A stretch of 8,673 bases of DNA, from positions 1 through 8,673 of the forward strand of contig ONXZ01000042.1 of the NCBI GenBank assembly GCA_900321905.1, given 5' to 3'. Below, piece by piece: positions 1-6,156 of this stretch (position 1 is its first letter; every line of letters starts with the position of its first letter). Source of the DNA: an uncultured Eubacteriales bacterium (GTDB lineage Bacteria; Bacillota; Clostridia; Oscillospirales; Acutalibacteraceae). The notes under the pieces are model-generated. The model saw only the letters and a list, made by a program, of their open reading frames with translations, was not told the DNA's origin and did no database searches. Both the position numbers and the translations under genes were made by a program.

Positions 1-1
1 G

Positions 2-1420
2 AATAATTACGACATTGTATGCGGTATTGAAGTGCACACCGAACTTCTGACGGACACCAAAATTTTTTGTTCCTGCACCACGCGTTTTGGCGGTGCGCCC
101 AACACGCAGTGCTGCGAAATCTGCACAAGTATGCCGGGCGCCCTGCCCACGCTCAACAAAAAAGTGGTAGAGTTTGCTGTACGCACAGGGCTTGCGCTGA
201 ACTGTGAAATTACAAAGCACACCAAATTTGACCGTAAAAACTACTTTTACCCCGACTTGCCAAAGGCGTACCAAATATCACAACTGTATCTGCCGATTTG
301 CAAAAATGGCTGGGTTGAACTTGACAGCGGCAAACGCATAAGGATTAAAGAACTGCATATGGAGGAGGACGCAGGCAAACTGATACACGAAGGCGACTCA
401 ACGCTGATTAACTACAACCGCTGCGGTGTGCCGCTGCTTGAAATTGTGTCAGAGCCTGATATTGCCACCCCCGAAGAAGCGGCGCAGTACACAAAAAAAC
501 TGCGTGATATACTGCGATTTTGCGGTGTATCGGACTGCAAAATGCAGGAGGGCTCACTGCGCGCAGATGTTAATGTGTCAGTAAAACCTTGTGGCGCTGA
601 AATACTCGGCACACGTACGGAAATGAAAAACATTAATTCATTTAAAGCAATACAGTCCGCGGTTGAGAGCGAGGCAAAACGCCAGACAGAACTGCTTGAA
701 AACGGAGGCACAGTGCGTCAGGAAACCCGCCGCTGGGACGAAAGAAAGAACACGTCATTTGCAATGCGTATCAAGGAGGAAGCACAGCACTACAAGTACT
801 TCCCCGAGCCTGACATACCGCCGATTACACTAACGGACGAATACATTGAGAGCATACGCAGAACTTTGCCCGAACTGCCCGACGCAAAGAAAAAACGCTA
901 TGTGAGCGAACTCGGCATAACTAAATATGACGCGGACATAATCTGCTCCGACATGGCGTACATCACGCTGTTTGAAAAGACCGCCGTGCTCACCAATTCG
1001 CCAAAAGACAGCGCAAACTGGATTATGGGCGAGGTTATGCACCACCTGTCAGAGGCACAGACTCTGCCGGAGGATATGAGATTTCGCACCGAGTCGCTTG
1101 GCGAAATTATAAATCTGCTTGGCAGCGGCAAAATCTCACGCGCCACAGCAAAAGAAGTATTTGAGCGCGTATTTTATGATAATGTCCTGCCCGAAGAATA
1201 CATAAAAGCTAACGGTCTTTACCTTGAAAATAACACGGCAGAAATAAAAAAAGTCGCCGCCGAGGTTATCGCAGAAAACCCGAAAGCAGTCAGCGAATAC
1301 AAAGACGGCAAGCAAAAAGCGGTTGGATTTTTAATCGGTCAGGCAATGAAAAAACTCGGCGGCAAAGCGTCTGCCACCGAGGTATCTGATACCATTAAAC
1401 GTCTGCTTATTCAAGATTAA
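2..1420 (+). CDS. gatB: Asp-tRNA(Asn)/Glu-tRNA(Gln) amidotransferase subunit B, 5' end cut by window
   Basis: GatB is the kinase/transamidase subunit of GatCAB. It activates Glu-tRNA(Gln) or Asp-tRNA(Asn) with ATP and receives ammonia from GatA to make Gln- or Asn-tRNA in the cytoplasm. The open frame runs from base 2, so the GTG at base 32 is the internal Val of the conserved EVHTEL motif and not the start. About 473 residues are present; GatB is usually near 475-480, so only the initiator and a few residues are missing. Visible landmarks: EVHTEL near residue 10, paired cysteines FCSC and CEIC that match the family's zinc site, LNKKVVEFA, the core GTRTEMKNINSF, YFPEPDIPP, and a C-terminal YqeY-like tRNA-binding tail (FLIGQAMKKLGGKA). 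gatC and gatA probably lie upstream, outside the window. The stop overlaps the convergent kinase gene by 14 bp. Confidence 0.97.
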   Translation, partial: NNYDIVCGIEVHTELLTDTKIFCSCTTRFGGAPNTQCCEICTSMPGALPTLNKKVVEFAVRTGLALNCEITKHTKFDRKNYFYPDLPKAYQISQLYLPICKNGWVELDSGKRIRIKELHMEEDAGKLIHEGDSTLINYNRCGVPLLEIVSEPDIATPEEAAQYTKKLRDILRFCGVSDCKMQEGSLRADVNVSVKPCGAEILGTRTEMKNINSFKAIQSAVESEAKRQTELLENGGTVRQETRRWDERKNTSFAMRIKEEAQHYKYFPEPDIPPITLTDEYIESIRRTLPELPDAKKKRYVSELGITKYDADIICSDMAYITLFEKTAVLTNSPKDSANWIMGEVMHHLSEAQTLPEDMRFRTESLGEIINLLGSGKISRATAKEVFERVFYDNVLPEEYIKANGLYLENNTAEIKKVAAEVIAENPKAVSEYKDGKQKAVGFLIGQAMKKLGGKASATEVSDTIKRLLIQD

Positions 1421-2216
1421 AGCCGAGTAGTTTTTCAAAATAAACTCCCTCTGCCCTATACGGTGTTTCGCCGTTTTCGGCAAGAGTCAGCCTGATAGCC
1501 TGTTCTATAAACGAGCAGGCTTTTTTTACTGCGGTGAACACATTGTCACTGCTGACAATTGCAGCCGTAACGTAACTTGCGAGTATATCCCCTGTGCCTG
1601 AAAAACTGCCGCCGAGTTTTTGCTGCGCCACAGTTTCAAACTCATCGCCGTGGTAAACGGCTGTCAGCACCTTATCGTCACGCTTGATACCCGTTGTAAT
1701 TACAGTGTCAACTCCGCTTGATTTTGACATATCGCAAATGTCGATGTCGGTCAGATTTTCGCTGAACTCCCTGCCTGCGATTATACAAAGTTCATGAAGG
1801 TTTGGCGTGATGATGTCAGCCTTTTTTGCAAGCGAAATCACGGAGTTAATACGCTCTTTGTCAAAGCCGTCATAAACCTCGCCGTCATCTGCCATAACAG
1901 GGTCAACCACGACAAGCGCGCCGTCCCTGAAATCATCTATGAAATTTGCAATTATTTCGCCCTGTTTTGCCGAAGTCACAAAGCCTGTAATTATTGCGTC
2001 AAAGTGCGCGCCGAGTTTTTTCCACTCGTCAATAAAGGAGTGCAAACTGTCTGTGAGATCGACGTTTTTGTAACTGTCGTACCCCGTTTGGTTTGAATAC
2101 ACGCCTGTGACGAGCGGACAGCACTGCAAGCCAAAGGACGAAATTACAGGCAGCGCCGCTGTGAGTGAACACCTGCCAAAACCTGATATATCGTTAACTA
2201 CTGCAATCTTTTTCAT
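1407..2216 (-). CDS. pdxK: Pyridoxamine/pyridoxal kinase (PdxK/PdxY-like, ribokinase superfamily)
   Basis: A 269-residue cytosolic kinase that should phosphorylate pyridoxal, pyridoxamine or pyridoxine with ATP in vitamin B6 salvage. It has the ribokinase-fold layout of the PdxK/PdxY branch: N-terminal MKKIAVVNDISGFGRCSL, SNQTGY near 41-46, DPVMADD at 105-111, TPNLHE at 137-142, and the anion-hole/catalytic GTGD at 207-210 with Asp210 as the expected catalytic base. The length is typical for the family. The ATG lies 15 bases after the pnuC stop codon, so the two genes look cotranscribed from the pnuC promoter; the ribosome binding site before it is weak (only TTGAG close to the ATG). The 3' end overlaps gatB tail to tail. 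Activity on B6 vitamers rather than on another hydroxymethyl ring compound such as HMP is inferred from family resemblance. The exact symbol (pdxK or pdxY) is uncertain. Confidence 0.88.
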   Translation of the reverse strand: MKKIAVVNDISGFGRCSLTAALPVISSFGLQCCPLVTGVYSNQTGYDSYKNVDLTDSLHSFIDEWKKLGAHFDAIITGFVTSAKQGEIIANFIDDFRDGALVVVDPVMADDGEVYDGFDKERINSVISLAKKADIITPNLHELCIIAGREFSENLTDIDICDMSKSSGVDTVITTGIKRDDKVLTAVYHGDEFETVAQQKLGGSFSGTGDILASYVTAAIVSSDNVFTAVKKACSFIEQAIRLTLAENGETPYRAEGVYFEKLLGFNLE

Positions 2217-2231
2217 AACTCAAGTATAATC

Positions 2232-2930
2232 TCACTTTTGCTCAATGTCAAGCGACTGGCGACGTTTCATTCTGCGCCAGTTGTAAAATCCGTACAGGTC
2301 ATTTACAAGGAACATCGAAAAACAAACTATCATCGGCAAATACTGCACGTCTTTAAGCGCGGCAAGAACCCACAGCACTATCAGCACAACATCGTTTGCC
2401 GAGTATGCAAGCGCGTAGTACGGCAAACGCAAAACAAGGAACACGCACGCAAGAAACGATGTGAACACCGACAAAGTTGAAAATGCAAGATTTGGCGTGC
2501 TGAGCGCACGCAGTATGAAGTAAAACACCACGGTTGCCACCGCAGAGGACGCAAAAGCGAATAAGATTTTGCCTTTTGTGAGGTGAGCAATCTCTACACG
2601 GTTGCTGTCTTTATAAGGGTGCCTGAGCCACGACATCATTGTGATAAACGCCGCCGGCAACGACATACAGACGTATGTTATAAGTTCGCCCCAGTAGTGG
2701 AACTTTATGCTGACAACGCCATAAAGGAGACTAAAAATTATTGTGAGCAGTTGACCGTACACGTCGCCCTTTGCAACAAAAATCAGCGCCGTAACCCCTG
2801 TGAGCGACGCCACTGTGCTGAGTATTCCTGCGCCCCCTGCAAAAAAAGACGACACACCTACAACGCAGAGTGAGAATATCCACAGCGCCCATTCGCCTTT
2901 TGTAAGTGCCTTAAACGGATTGTGATTCAT
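2232..2930 (-). CDS. pnuC: PnuC-family vitamin transporter (nicotinamide riboside/mononucleotide type)
   Basis: A 232-residue integral membrane protein with seven or eight hydrophobic segments (roughly 12-30, 35-53, 57-77, 81-99, 122-142, 149-167, 178-192, 196-215). Its C-terminal half is typical of clostridial PnuC: RLPYYALAYSANDVVL, then QYLPMIVCF and VNDLYGFYNWRRM, ending in a basic cytosolic tail. PnuC proteins move nicotinamide riboside, and relatives move thiamine or riboflavin, by facilitated diffusion coupled to intracellular phosphorylation. I place the start at the ATG of MNHNPF because GGAGGG sits seven bases upstream; a longer reading frame extends to 3056 but would run back through the leader and into the promoter. 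The next gene encodes a B6 kinase, which could trap a substrate. The nicotinamide assignment is by resemblance only, and the real substrate may differ. No TPP or FMN riboswitch is visible, which argues against the PnuT and PnuX subtypes. Confidence 0.9.
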   Translation of the reverse strand: MNHNPFKALTKGEWALWIFSLCVVGVSSFFAGGAGILSTVASLTGVTALIFVAKGDVYGQLLTIIFSLLYGVVSIKFHYWGELITYVCMSLPAAFITMMSWLRHPYKDSNRVEIAHLTKGKILFAFASSAVATVVFYFILRALSTPNLAFSTLSVFTSFLACVFLVLRLPYYALAYSANDVVLIVLWVLAALKDVQYLPMIVCFSMFLVNDLYGFYNWRRMKRRQSLDIEQK

Positions 2931-3017
2931 AAACCCTCCAAAAAATAAAGCACCGAGACGGCATACCTTCAAAGACCTAACGGCATACCATTTACCCGGT
3001 GGCAATCTAAAAACTAT
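2931..3017 (-). promoter_or_regulatory. Structured 5' leader of pnuC; candidate cis-regulatory RNA or operator region
   Basis: About 87 bases lie between the predicted pnuC transcription start and its ATG. Read on the minus strand, this stretch holds two exact copies of GGTATGCCGT (at 2980-2989 and 2958-2967). A local hairpin, TTGCC/GGTAA with loop ACCG (3005-2992), is followed by a later CGGTG (2955-2951). That CGGTG can pair either with CACCG (3001-2997) as a long-range stem or, through CGGT, with the hairpin loop as a pseudoknot. Directly after it come CTTTATTTTTT and then the GGAGGG ribosome binding site. The layout suits control by termination or by hiding the ribosome binding site. I do not recognise a known riboswitch class. 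The direct repeats could instead be protein-binding sites. Confidence 0.5.
2958..2989 (-). repeat. Two 10-bp direct repeats, 22-bp period, in the pnuC leader
   Basis: GGTATGCCGT occurs at 2980-2989 and again at 2958-2967 on the minus strand, separated by 12 bases. The copies are exact and in the same orientation. No reverse complement of the unit is present in the leader, so the copies cannot pair with each other. A period of 22 bp is close to two helical turns, which would put two bound proteins on the same face of DNA. In RNA the copies could instead be two equivalent ligand-contact segments. Confidence 0.75.
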
Positions 3018-3023
3018 GTTATT

Positions 3024-3052
3024 AGTATAATTAATGCGTGGCTGTTTGTCAA
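3024..3052 (-). promoter_or_regulatory. Sigma-A type promoter of pnuC-pdxK
   Basis: On the minus strand TTGACA (3052-3047, perfect -35) is followed by a 17-base spacer and TATACT (3029-3024, five of six consensus bases). Transcription would begin near 3017. It is the best promoter match in the window and points away from the yebC promoter, with only about 12 bases between the two -35 boxes. Confidence 0.85.
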
Positions 3053-3064
3053 GCAAATTCCCAC

Positions 3065-3093
3065 TTGCAACACACCGTGTTATGTGGTAAAAT
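3065..3093 (+). promoter_or_regulatory. Sigma-A type promoter of yebC
   Basis: TTGCAA (3065-3070) and TAAAAT (3088-3093) are spaced by exactly 17 bases, giving a predicted start near 3100 and a 5' leader of about 28 bases. The -10 matches five of six consensus bases and the -35 is weaker. The position fits the ribosome binding site GGAAGGA at 3112-3118. Confidence 0.7.
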
Positions 3094-3127
3094 ACTAAAT
3101 AGTTTTTAAATGGAAGGACTTGAGATT

Positions 3128-3871
3128 ATGAGCGGACATAATAAATGGAGCACCATAAAGCGTAAAAAAGGTGCAAACGACGCCGCAAGAGCGAAGATAT
3201 TTACTAAAATCGGCAGAGAACTTGCTGTTGCTGTTAAAAACGGCGGCCCCGACCCGAACAATAATGCAAAACTGCGTGACGTTATTGCCAAAGCAAAGCA
3301 AAACAATGTGCCTAACGACAACATTGAGCGTATGCTCAAGAAGGCTGCAGGCGACACCGACAGCGCTAATTACGAGGAGATTATCTACGAGGGATACGGA
3401 CCGAGCGGCGTTGCAGTAGTTGTTGAAGCACTTACTGACAACCGCAACCGTACCGCAGGCGAAGTGCGCCACTACTTTTCAAAAGCAGGCGGCAATATGG
3501 GCAATCCGGGCTCAGTTAGTTTTATGTTCTCAAAGCAGGGTGTTATCATAATCGAAAAGGAAGATGTTGACGAGGACCAACTTATGGAGGACGCGCTTGA
3601 AGCAGGTGCAACTGATTTCCTCACCGATGATGAGGATATTTTTGAGATTCGCACCGAGCCAAATGACCTCGGAGTTGTGCGCGACGACCTTGACGCAAAG
3701 GGCTACACCATTGTATCAAGCGAAACGGCGTATATTCCGTCAAATTACACCCGCCTCGAGGACGAGGAAGACATGAAGAAAATGTCAAAGATGATTGAAA
3801 TGTTTGACGAAAACGAGGACGTGCAGAACATCTACCACAACTGGGAGAATGAAGACGAATACGAAGAATAA
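3128..3871 (+). CDS. yebC: YebC/PmpR/TACO1 family protein
   Basis: A 247-residue soluble protein with the full family layout. The N-terminal SGHNKWSTIKRKKGANDAAR leads into the helical domain (KIFTKIGRELAVAVKNGG, then NVPNDNIERMLKKA). The two mixed alpha/beta domains follow, with EGYGPSGVAVVVEALTDNRNR and GNMGNPGSVSFMF. The length matches the usual 240-250. The ATG at 3128 is chosen because GGAAGGA lies nine bases upstream and MSGHNKW is the usual start; an in-frame ATG at 3110 sits before that ribosome binding site. YebC proteins were long annotated as DNA-binding regulators. The mitochondrial relative TACO1 and more recent bacterial work point to a role in translation on the ribosome, including proline-rich stretches. 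The gene appears monocistronic, with its own promoter and terminator. The acidic C-terminus (NEDEYEE) is normal for the family. Confidence 0.96.
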   Translation: MSGHNKWSTIKRKKGANDAARAKIFTKIGRELAVAVKNGGPDPNNNAKLRDVIAKAKQNNVPNDNIERMLKKAAGDTDSANYEEIIYEGYGPSGVAVVVEALTDNRNRTAGEVRHYFSKAGGNMGNPGSVSFMFSKQGVIIIEKEDVDEDQLMEDALEAGATDFLTDDEDIFEIRTEPNDLGVVRDDLDAKGYTIVSSETAYIPSNYTRLEDEEDMKKMSKMIEMFDENEDVQNIYHNWENEDEYEE

Positions 3872-3885
3872 TTATTATATAACGC

Positions 3886-3916
3886 AAAAGGAACGGACAA
3901 CGGTCCGTTCCTTTTT
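3886..3916. terminator. Intrinsic terminator between yebC and the ABC ATPase gene
   Basis: A perfect stem GGAACGGAC/GTCCGTTCC (3890-3898 and 3903-3911) with loop AACG is extended by AAAA/TTTT pairing and ends in TTTTT (3912-3916). It begins 15 bases after the yebC stop and sits just beyond the stop of the convergent gene at 3920. The U-tract is strong for the plus strand. On the minus strand the stem is followed by TTTT then GCG, so it may also stop the opposite transcript, less efficiently. Confidence 0.93.
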
Positions 3917-3919
3917 GTA

Positions 3920-5035
3920 TTACTGTTTAATTTTATTTAGTCTTTCCTGGAATCTGCTGATTTTCTGCGGGTAGGGTGAGTTCGGGTCTTTCAGGTCGGC
4001 TGAAAGCAGCTTTTCGACCTCGTCTTTGAACTCGTCCTGATTGATTTTCTCGTCATCATAGCGCGCGTAAATACTTGTATAAAGTTCAAAGCGATACTCA
4101 GGGTCGTCGAGCTCGGCAATGCGCTTAACCACGCCGTCCTCGTAATTCTTGAAGTTTTCAAACGTTTTTTGCGCCTGTTCTTCTTCCTTCTTTTCAATCT
4201 TCTTTTCCTCTTTGGTCAGAGGCACTACAACCGACTTTGCGCCCTTCGCCTTTGGTTTGGCAGTTTTTTCCTCATAAATCGCTGCAACATCGTTAACGTC
4301 ACCGCTTGCGATAATTGTGCCGTGCTCAAGCAAAATCGCCTTGTTGCAAATAGCCTTGACCTGGTCGATGTTGTGGGATACAAACAGCACGGTAACGCCG
4401 TTATCGAACATCGAGCGAACTTTTGCAAGACTCTTTTTCTTGAACTTCGCGTCGCCTACTGAAAGCACTTCATCAAGGATAAGCACATCAGGGTCAACAG
4501 CCGTTGCGATTGAGAAACCAAGACGCGCACGCATACCTGAAGAATAGTTTTTAACAGGAACTTCGATAAAGTGACCGAGTTCCGAAAAATCAATAATTTC
4601 ATCAATCTTGCTTGCAATATACTCCCTCGGATAGCCGAGAATTGAGCCGTAGAGGAAGATATTTTCACGTCCTGAATAGTTAGGGTCAAAACCTGCGCCG
4701 AGTTCAAGCAGCGGTGCAATAACGCCCTGCTTGTAAACCTCGCCCTCGCTGGGCTTGTAAACGCCTACAATAGTTTTGAGCAGTGTACTCTTACCCGCGC
4801 CGTTAAAGCCGAGTATCGCAAGACGCTCGCCTTTTTTTACTTCAAAGCAGATGTCGTTGAGAGCGACAAACTTCTTTGTTTTAAGCGTTCCTTTAAGTTT
4901 GCGGATAACAAACTCTTTGAGGTTATCAACCTTTTCTTTGCTAAGATTAAAGCGCATTGTAACATGGTCGACTTTAATCATTACATCTTTATCAAGGATA
5001 TTTTCTTCGATTTGATTGTTATTTAATTCTTCCAT
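3920..5035 (-). CDS. ABC transporter ATP-binding protein, polysaccharide/teichoic acid export type (TagH/Wzt-like)
   Basis: A 371-residue ATPase of the ABC-2 exporter group that sends teichoic acids, O-antigen-like or other surface glycans across the membrane. Motifs are intact: Walker A GFNGAGKST at 76-84, the LLELGAGFDP stretch typical of TagH/Wzt (109-118), signature YSSGM at 164-168, Walker B VLILDE at 184-189, and the switch His in SHN at 221. The NKEFVIRKLKG-like segment before the core (around 38-49) is also typical of the group. After about residue 250 comes a Lys/Glu-rich, probably coiled-coil linker (about 264-290) and a charged helical C-terminal domain, not the beta-sandwich glycan-binding domain of Wzt. 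AGGGTG five bases before the ATG is the ribosome binding site. The usual partner permease (TagG/Wzm type) is on neither side, so the partner must be elsewhere. The substrate is unknown. Confidence 0.9.
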   Translation of the reverse strand: MEELNNNQIEENILDKDVMIKVDHVTMRFNLSKEKVDNLKEFVIRKLKGTLKTKKFVALNDICFEVKKGERLAILGFNGAGKSTLLKTIVGVYKPSEGEVYKQGVIAPLLELGAGFDPNYSGRENIFLYGSILGYPREYIASKIDEIIDFSELGHFIEVPVKNYSSGMRARLGFSIATAVDPDVLILDEVLSVGDAKFKKKSLAKVRSMFDNGVTVLFVSHNIDQVKAICNKAILLEHGTIIASGDVNDVAAIYEEKTAKPKAKGAKSVVVPLTKEEKKIEKKEEEQAQKTFENFKNYEDGVVKRIAELDDPEYRFELYTSIYARYDDEKINQDEFKDEVEKLLSADLKDPNSPYPQKISRFQERLNKIKQ

Positions 5036-5070
5036 AATTTCACCCTGTTATAATCTCCAAACCTATCAAG

Positions 5071-5119
5071 CCTTCCCATGGGGAAAGGTGGCTGCACGCA
5101 GTGCAGACGGATGAGGGGA
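5071..5119. repeat. G-rich double-hairpin intergenic repeat
   Basis: The first hairpin is CCTTCCC/GGGAAAGG (5071-5077 and 5081-5088, one bulged A). The second is the perfect CTGCAC-GCA-GTGCAG (5092-5106). GGTGGC joins them and GAGGGGA closes the element at 5119. The GGGGA-hairpin-GAGGGGA plan recurs at the right end of the window with a different stem sequence. Similar short elements are, as I recall, scattered between genes in many Clostridia. On the minus strand it would lie in the leader of the ABC ATPase gene. Confidence 0.7.
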
Positions 5120-5123
5120 TTCA

Positions 5124-5152
5124 ATTATCAGTTAGCCATTGGTATAAACCAA
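5124..5152 (-). promoter_or_regulatory. Candidate promoter for the ABC ATPase gene
   Basis: On the minus strand TTGGTT (5152-5147), a 17-base spacer and GATAAT (5129-5124) resemble a sigma-A promoter with a good -10 and a poor -35. The -35 half overlaps a perfect inverted repeat, TTGGTATAAACCAA (5139-5152, plus strand), which could be an operator. If used, the transcript leader would carry the double hairpin at 5071-5119. The call rests on sequence match only. Confidence 0.4.
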
Positions 5153-5181
5153 CAGTGCCACATTTCAAAATCCAAATTATA

Positions 5182-6156
5182 TTATGTATCAAGTGCGTCT
5201 GACTTTAGTTTCCACACAAGCGCCATAAGCACAAACGACAGCACCAGCAACACCGTGCCTGTAATCACGACTGCATCTGCGGAAGAGTCAAGATAACGCA
5301 TTATTGAATCGTTAAGATATGTCGGGAACAGGTATAGACTTTTTGTTCCCTTTATATACGCATACGCGCCTGAAATAATAAAGCAACTGAGCGCCGAGGC
5401 GGAAACTGCGTGACATATGCTGCGCAAATTGCGGTAAACCTCGCTGCCGAGCGTTATCACTATAAGTGCAAGCGCCACAGTAAGCACTGCGCTGATAACC
5501 GTTGCGACTGTCGCAGCCGTGCCGCCGATATTAACAATCGTCTGCAATTTTTCAAGGTATGAAACTGTTATGCGACCTGTGATGTAGCGCGTAATTGCCT
5601 TTGCAAAATCATCGGCAGTTTTTTCCTGTCCAGTTGCAAACTTCAATCCGCGTTCCTTTACAGTATTGTTAACGCTCTGTGCAATATCTTTTGCAAGGTC
5701 GTCAATTTTATCAAGGTAAACCGTTTGCGAATACTGCTCATCCAGCGACATCGTGCCGAGAATATAGGCGCGGTCAATATCGTTAACAGCCTCAAAAGTC
5801 AGCACATCGTCAACTGCGGACACAGGTACAGCGTTGCGCTTGCATAATTCGTGCGCGCGAGTGCTGATATCATCATACAGCGCAGAAACGTAGTCGTAGT
5901 TAACGTAAACGTCTGCAACGTTGTTTTTGTTAAGCGGCACCGCCTTTGCCGTTATGCCGAGGGACATAACCGTGAGCGTGATAAACAGCAGATACGCCAC
6001 AAAATACCGTGTTTTGCGGTAAGCCTTTACATCACTGCTGCGCCTGCGCTTTGAACGCTTTGACGATGAACTGCGATGGCTCGACGAACTGTGATGGCTC
6101 GACGAATGTGACGAGTGCGAGGAGTGATTTGAGTGTGAGTGAGTGTGTTCGCTCAT
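5182..6156 (-). CDS. Four-TM membrane protein with His/Ser-rich N-terminus, unknown function
   Basis: I do not recognise this 324-residue protein. The first 32 residues are almost only Ser and His (nine His, about 18 Ser), followed by a basic patch, KRSKRRR (33-39), and a membrane segment at about 51-71. Residues 72-207 form a predominantly polar, acidic extracytoplasmic domain. Three more membrane segments follow at about 208-236, 247-268 and 295-317. The positive-inside rule puts both termini in the cytoplasm, so the His/Ser tail would be cytosolic, where it could bind metal or be an anchoring or phosphorylated segment. The gene starts inside the stop of the sortase-like gene (TAATG), with a perfect AGGAGGTG seven bases upstream, so the two are translationally coupled and probably act together. 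No LPXTG-like sorting motif is present. No terminator follows directly. The reading frame, start and coupling are firm; the function is open. Confidence 0.88.
   Translation of the reverse strand: MSEHTHSHSNHSSHSSHSSSHHSSSSHRSSSSKRSKRRRSSDVKAYRKTRYFVAYLLFITLTVMSLGITAKAVPLNKNNVADVYVNYDYVSALYDDISTRAHELCKRNAVPVSAVDDVLTFEAVNDIDRAYILGTMSLDEQYSQTVYLDKIDDLAKDIAQSVNNTVKERGLKFATGQEKTADDFAKAITRYITGRITVSYLEKLQTIVNIGGTAATVATVISAVLTVALALIVITLGSEVYRNLRSICHAVSASALSCFIISGAYAYIKGTKSLYLFPTYLNDSIMRYLDSSADAVVITGTVLLVLSFVLMALVWKLKSDALDT
6064..6103. repeat. 18-bp tandem repeat encoding the Ser/His tract
   Basis: Two units, GAACTGCGATGGCTCGAC (6068-6085) and GAACTGTGATGGCTCGAC (6086-6103), differ at one base; degenerate relatives continue to about 6125. 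The unit length is a multiple of three, so gain or loss of units would keep the reading frame and change only the length of the SSHHSS-type tract. Confidence 0.8.

Noticed and set aside
1471..1495. GCCG-TTTT-CGGC hairpin after gatB as its terminator
   Set aside because: It lies inside the kinase coding region, has only a four-base stem and is not followed by a U-tract.
2931..3017. TPP, FMN or preQ1 riboswitch before pnuC
   Set aside because: None of the conserved core segments of those classes can be found; NAD+-II could be neither confirmed nor excluded by eye.
3018..3056. Longer pnuC reading frame starting at 3056
   Set aside because: It would start upstream of the near-perfect promoter and be translated through the leader; GGAGGG before the ATG at 2930 decides the start.
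3095..3472. Minus-strand 125-codon frame opposite yebC
   Set aside because: It is a shadow of yebC; the YebC protein on the plus strand is full length and highly conserved.
5078..5296. Small plus-strand reading frame of 72 codons over the repeat
   Set aside because: It starts inside the hairpin repeat, has no ribosome binding site and runs antisense into the well-supported membrane protein gene.
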